A DNA stretch of 16,570 nt from Candidatus Stahliibacteriota bacterium (GTDB taxonomy: Bacteria > Hydrothermota > UBA3073), in contig DAOUSS010000014.1 of assembly GCA_030627085.1 (NCBI GenBank), positions 1 through 16,570 of the forward strand, in the 5' to 3' direction. Positions 14,775 through 16,570 of the stretch are shown piece after piece. The position numbers and the translations under genes are program-made. The first letter of the stretch is position 1; each line of letters begins with the position of its first letter. Below the pieces are notes generated by a model, which was not told the origin of the DNA, did not search any database, and worked only from the letters and a program-made list of their open reading frames with translations.

Positions 14775-15170
14775 TTAAAATCTGAACCCCACATCCAATT
14801 CAATACCTACATCCTCATGAAAGTTGTAGAAGTGTGCATCCACGTATGCATCACCTATAGAGAGTGCCCATACACCACAGGACAACCAAAGCCAATCATA
14901 TCTTTTTGCAATATGGTAGTTGTAGTCGTTTTCCCTCCCTTTGCTCTCTGCATCCATTGCATATATGTGTTCTCTTACAGCAAATCCAAGACAGAGTGTC
15001 TGGGCCGTTGCAAATATGATACCTTTTATATATTTCTCATTATAGAACTGTCCGCCTCCTGGAAGGATAGATAAAAGCATAGCCTTTGTGGGGGATTTGC
15101 CCTCACTGAACAGCGATACAGGAACTATGAGCATAAGAGCAAGGAATATTCCTGTTACATTTCTATTCAT
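14775..15170 (-). CDS. DUF5683 membrane/exported protein
   Basis: Short protein of 131 residues. The N-terminus MNRNVTGIFLALMLIVPVSLFS is a signal peptide or membrane anchor. Then comes KSPTKAMLLSILPGGGQFYNEKYIKG (25-50), the 'sPxkA-LLSxxLPGxGQ-YN' signature of DUF5683, a hydrophobic segment (~51-66) and another (~93-108, WLWLSCGVWALSIGDAYVD). The C-terminus VGIELDVGFRF ends in phenylalanine like an outer-membrane strand. Function unknown; members of this family are common in FCB-group bacteria. Its start overlaps the stop of the preceding fusion gene by 8 nt, so it is probably co-translated. Confidence 0.75.
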   Translation of the reverse strand: MNRNVTGIFLALMLIVPVSLFSEGKSPTKAMLLSILPGGGQFYNEKYIKGIIFATAQTLCLGFAVREHIYAMDAESKGRENDYNYHIAKRYDWLWLSCGVWALSIGDAYVDAHFYNFHEDVGIELDVGFRF

Positions 15171-16224
15171 AGTATCTATCTTTAAGATATTTAGAAACCC
15201 TTTCGATCTCCTTTTTTATTTTATCTCTGCATCTTCTATAGTCCTCAATTCCGCCGCCCATAGGGTCTTCTATCTCTTCTGTCTTTTCGTTCTTTCCAAA
15301 TTCACCCAGAAGGAAGACCCTGCCTTCTATATCCTGGTAATTTGAGATTATCCATTCCTTCTGTGCTTCTGCCATACACAGGATAAGGTCATAATCATAG
15401 ACAATGTCCTTTGTTATCTGTTTAGATAACTCTGTCCGTATCTCTATACCAATCTCATGCATAACACTTTTGGCAAAAAACGAAGGAGAAGAATTTTGTG
15501 TGGCGAATATACCTGCTGAATCTGTATATATAGTCTGCGGTGCTATTGTTCTTGCCAACCCTACTGCCATCGGGCTTCTGCAAACATTTGCAGTACACAC
15601 AAAAAGTATTCCAATTTTTGTCCTGTGGGGCAGCATAACCTTATGTCCTATCTTTTTTTCAATCTCAAAGATGGAGACCTTTCCTTTCCGCAGTATGGTG
15701 AGTGGTGATACTCCGAGCACAGTTGATGGTATCTGTGATTTCGGTGGATTTCCTCCTATGATGTAATCTATATCGTTACCAAATACCCTTTTTATTTCTT
15801 TCGCATTTGAAAGCACCGGTAGACCTTCTACATTGCAACTTGTTGTGGCAAGCGGATTTGGATAATTCCGAAGAAGGATGAGTATGTGTTTCTCATCTGG
15901 AATCCTTATACCGACTGTGCCATTCTCCGCTGTGAATGGGATATCTTGTTTTGCCTTGACGACAAGTGTAAGTGGACCTGGCCAGAAATATTGCGATAAT
16001 TGAGAGGTAAGTTTTGATACCCTTGGTGTAATTGTCTCAAGATGGTTGGTTGACGGGATAAACATAATGAGGGGCTTGTTCCTTTTTCTGTGTTTTATCC
16101 GATAGATTTTCTCTATCGCCTCTTTATTTGTTGCATCGCATCCAATCCCATATACTGTATCTGTGGGGAAAGCGATGACTCCTCCATCTCTTAGTGTATT
16201 GATTGCCCTGTTTAACCATTTCAT
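15163..16224 (-). CDS. Fusion: L-threonylcarbamoyladenylate synthase (TsaC/Sua5/YrdC) plus low-molecular-weight protein-tyrosine phosphatase
   Basis: Two enzymes in one 353-residue chain. Residues 1-~190 are the YrdC domain that makes threonylcarbamoyl-AMP for the tRNA t6A modification: VIAFPTDTVYGIGCDA (16-31), IKHRKRNKPLIMFI (43-56), YFWPGPLTLVV (79-89), TVGIRIPD (103-110), PLATTSCNVEG (124-134, with Cys where Ala is usual) and STVLGVSPLTILRKGKVS (167-184). Residues ~204-353 are a low-molecular-weight phosphatase: catalytic loop C210-TANVC-R216-SP in ILFVCTANVCRSPM, DSAGI (235-239), and the general-acid D320-P321 in EEIEDPMGGG. Both active sites look intact. No stop or frameshift lies in the linker. 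In Firmicutes the two are separate neighbours (ywlC, ywlE). No Shine-Dalgarno is visible; a REP-like hairpin begins 13 bases upstream. Confidence 0.92.
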   Translation of the reverse strand: MKWLNRAINTLRDGGVIAFPTDTVYGIGCDATNKEAIEKIYRIKHRKRNKPLIMFIPSTNHLETITPRVSKLTSQLSQYFWPGPLTLVVKAKQDIPFTAENGTVGIRIPDEKHILILLRNYPNPLATTSCNVEGLPVLSNAKEIKRVFGNDIDYIIGGNPPKSQIPSTVLGVSPLTILRKGKVSIFEIEKKIGHKVMLPHRTKIGILFVCTANVCRSPMAVGLARTIAPQTIYTDSAGIFATQNSSPSFFAKSVMHEIGIEIRTELSKQITKDIVYDYDLILCMAEAQKEWIISNYQDIEGRVFLLGEFGKNEKTEEIEDPMGGGIEDYRRCRDKIKKEIERVSKYLKDRYYE

Positions 16225-16233
16225 GTTAACTGC

Positions 16234-16290
16234 GTAGGGACAGGTTTTTAAACCTGTCCGAGATTCTGCACGATTTGAAATCGTGCCTAC
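16234..16290. repeat. REP-like inverted doublet, GTAGG type
   Basis: First hairpin: perfect 10-bp stem GGACAGGTTT (16238-16247) with AAACCTGTCC (16250-16259). Second: GCACGATTT (16268-16276) with AAATCGTGC (16278-16286). The pair is enclosed by GTAGG (16234-16238) and CCTAC (16286-16290), so the two units face each other like a REP doublet. Confidence 0.75.
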
Positions 16291-16301
16291 ATACTTTTGG
16301 G

Positions 16302-16386
16302 ACGCAGATTAACCCTGTTAAATAATTACAGAAGTAAATGTTATCAATCACTAATAGCCTGCTATTTAACGGGGTAAACGCTGATA
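16302..16386. repeat. Inverted repeat, TTTAACAGGGT family, copy 2
   Basis: The left arm ACGCAGATTAACCCTGTTAA continuing to 16324 pairs with the right arm TATTTAACGGGGTAAACGCT continuing GATA (16363-16386). The right arm matches the reverse complement of 9656-9679 at 23 of 24 positions. Confidence 0.75.
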
Positions 16387-16394
16387 CCATAGAT

Positions 16395-16561
16395 CCGAAA
16401 TCCTAATTTCTAAATTCTAAACAAATCCCAAATTCAAAATTCCAATATTTTAAACTGTTTGGACTTCGGCGAGGCTTCGACGGTGAGCTCAGCCGAACCG
16501 CTCAGTCGAGCCGAATTTGTAAAATTGGAGAATTAGAATTTGTTTAGAGTTTAGGATTTCG
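16395..16561. repeat. Long inverted repeat of TCTAAA words around a GC-rich core
   Basis: CGAAATCCTAA (16396-16406) pairs perfectly with TTAGGATTTCG (16551-16561), and TCTAAACAAAT (16416-16426) with ATTTGTTTAGA (16538-16548). Between them AAAATTCCAAT/ATTGGAG segments also match. The core (16465-16515) is GC-rich, bounded by TTCGGC and GCCGAA, and contains repeated GCTCAG/CAGCCGAA/GAGCCGAA words. Confidence 0.7.
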
Positions 16562-16570
16562 TGATTAGAA

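Larger units (their letters stand above)
16225..16570. other. Repeat-rich right-end intergenic region
   Basis: About 346 bases to the window edge without a gene, made almost entirely of three repeat structures: a REP-like doublet (16234-16290), a TTTAACRGGGT inverted repeat (16302-16386) and a long AT-rich inverted repeat around a GC-rich core (16395-16561). A clear promoter for the downstream minus-strand genes was not found. Confidence 0.65.

Overview
The window looks like chromosomal DNA from an uncultured diderm bacterium of the FCB/WOR-3 type. This is inferred from protein families: a gingipain-type C25 peptidase with FG-GAP repeats, a C-terminal FlgD-like/type A sorting domain of the type IX secretion kind, a DUF5683 protein, and an LptE-like lipoprotein that implies an LPS outer membrane. 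No rRNA or tRNA was seen, so the taxon is not fixed. Most genes are ordinary housekeeping genes; the accessory signal lies in a cell-surface operon and in very repeat-rich intergenic DNA.

Left part (1-7112, minus strand): a three-gene exported-protein operon behind an exact-consensus sigma-70 promoter (7380-7408) and a ~260-nt leader with an attenuator-like hairpin. In transcription order it encodes a secreted beta-propeller protein, a secreted P-domain/M23-like/sorting-domain protein with an altered zinc motif (HLD instead of HLH), and a very large gingipain-like C25 cysteine peptidase. The peptidase frame is open without interruption for 1321 codons and runs off the left edge, so its C-terminus is outside the window. 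Genes 1 and 2 are 10 nt apart and genes 2 and 3 overlap by ATGA, so they are probably co-expressed.

Middle (7113-12420): a minus-strand pair cca-lptE (ATGA overlap), then plus-strand genes for a polyprenol-phosphate mannosyltransferase-like GT2 enzyme, ispD and ispF (MEP isoprenoid pathway). The GT2 acceptor would be a polyprenyl phosphate, so this group joins isoprenoid precursor synthesis to use of the lipid carrier.

Right part (12445-16224, minus strand): in transcription order a TsaC/Sua5-low-molecular-weight tyrosine phosphatase fusion, a DUF5683 membrane protein, rsmG, parA (no parB after it) and tatC.

The intergenic DNA is the most unusual part. From about 7.2 kb rightward nearly every spacer longer than ~50 nt is built from short repeated words and inverted repeats: REP-like hairpins with constant flanks and changing, self-complementary stems; two copies of a 'TTTAACRGGGTAAACGCTGA' inverted repeat; ATCAG, CAGATT, CTGAT, CACAGAG and TCTAAA word arrays; and an inverted repeat filling the whole tatC-parA spacer. 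Several repeats touch start codons or supply stop codons of neighbouring genes. They resemble mobile or self-copying non-coding repeats more than gene-specific regulators.
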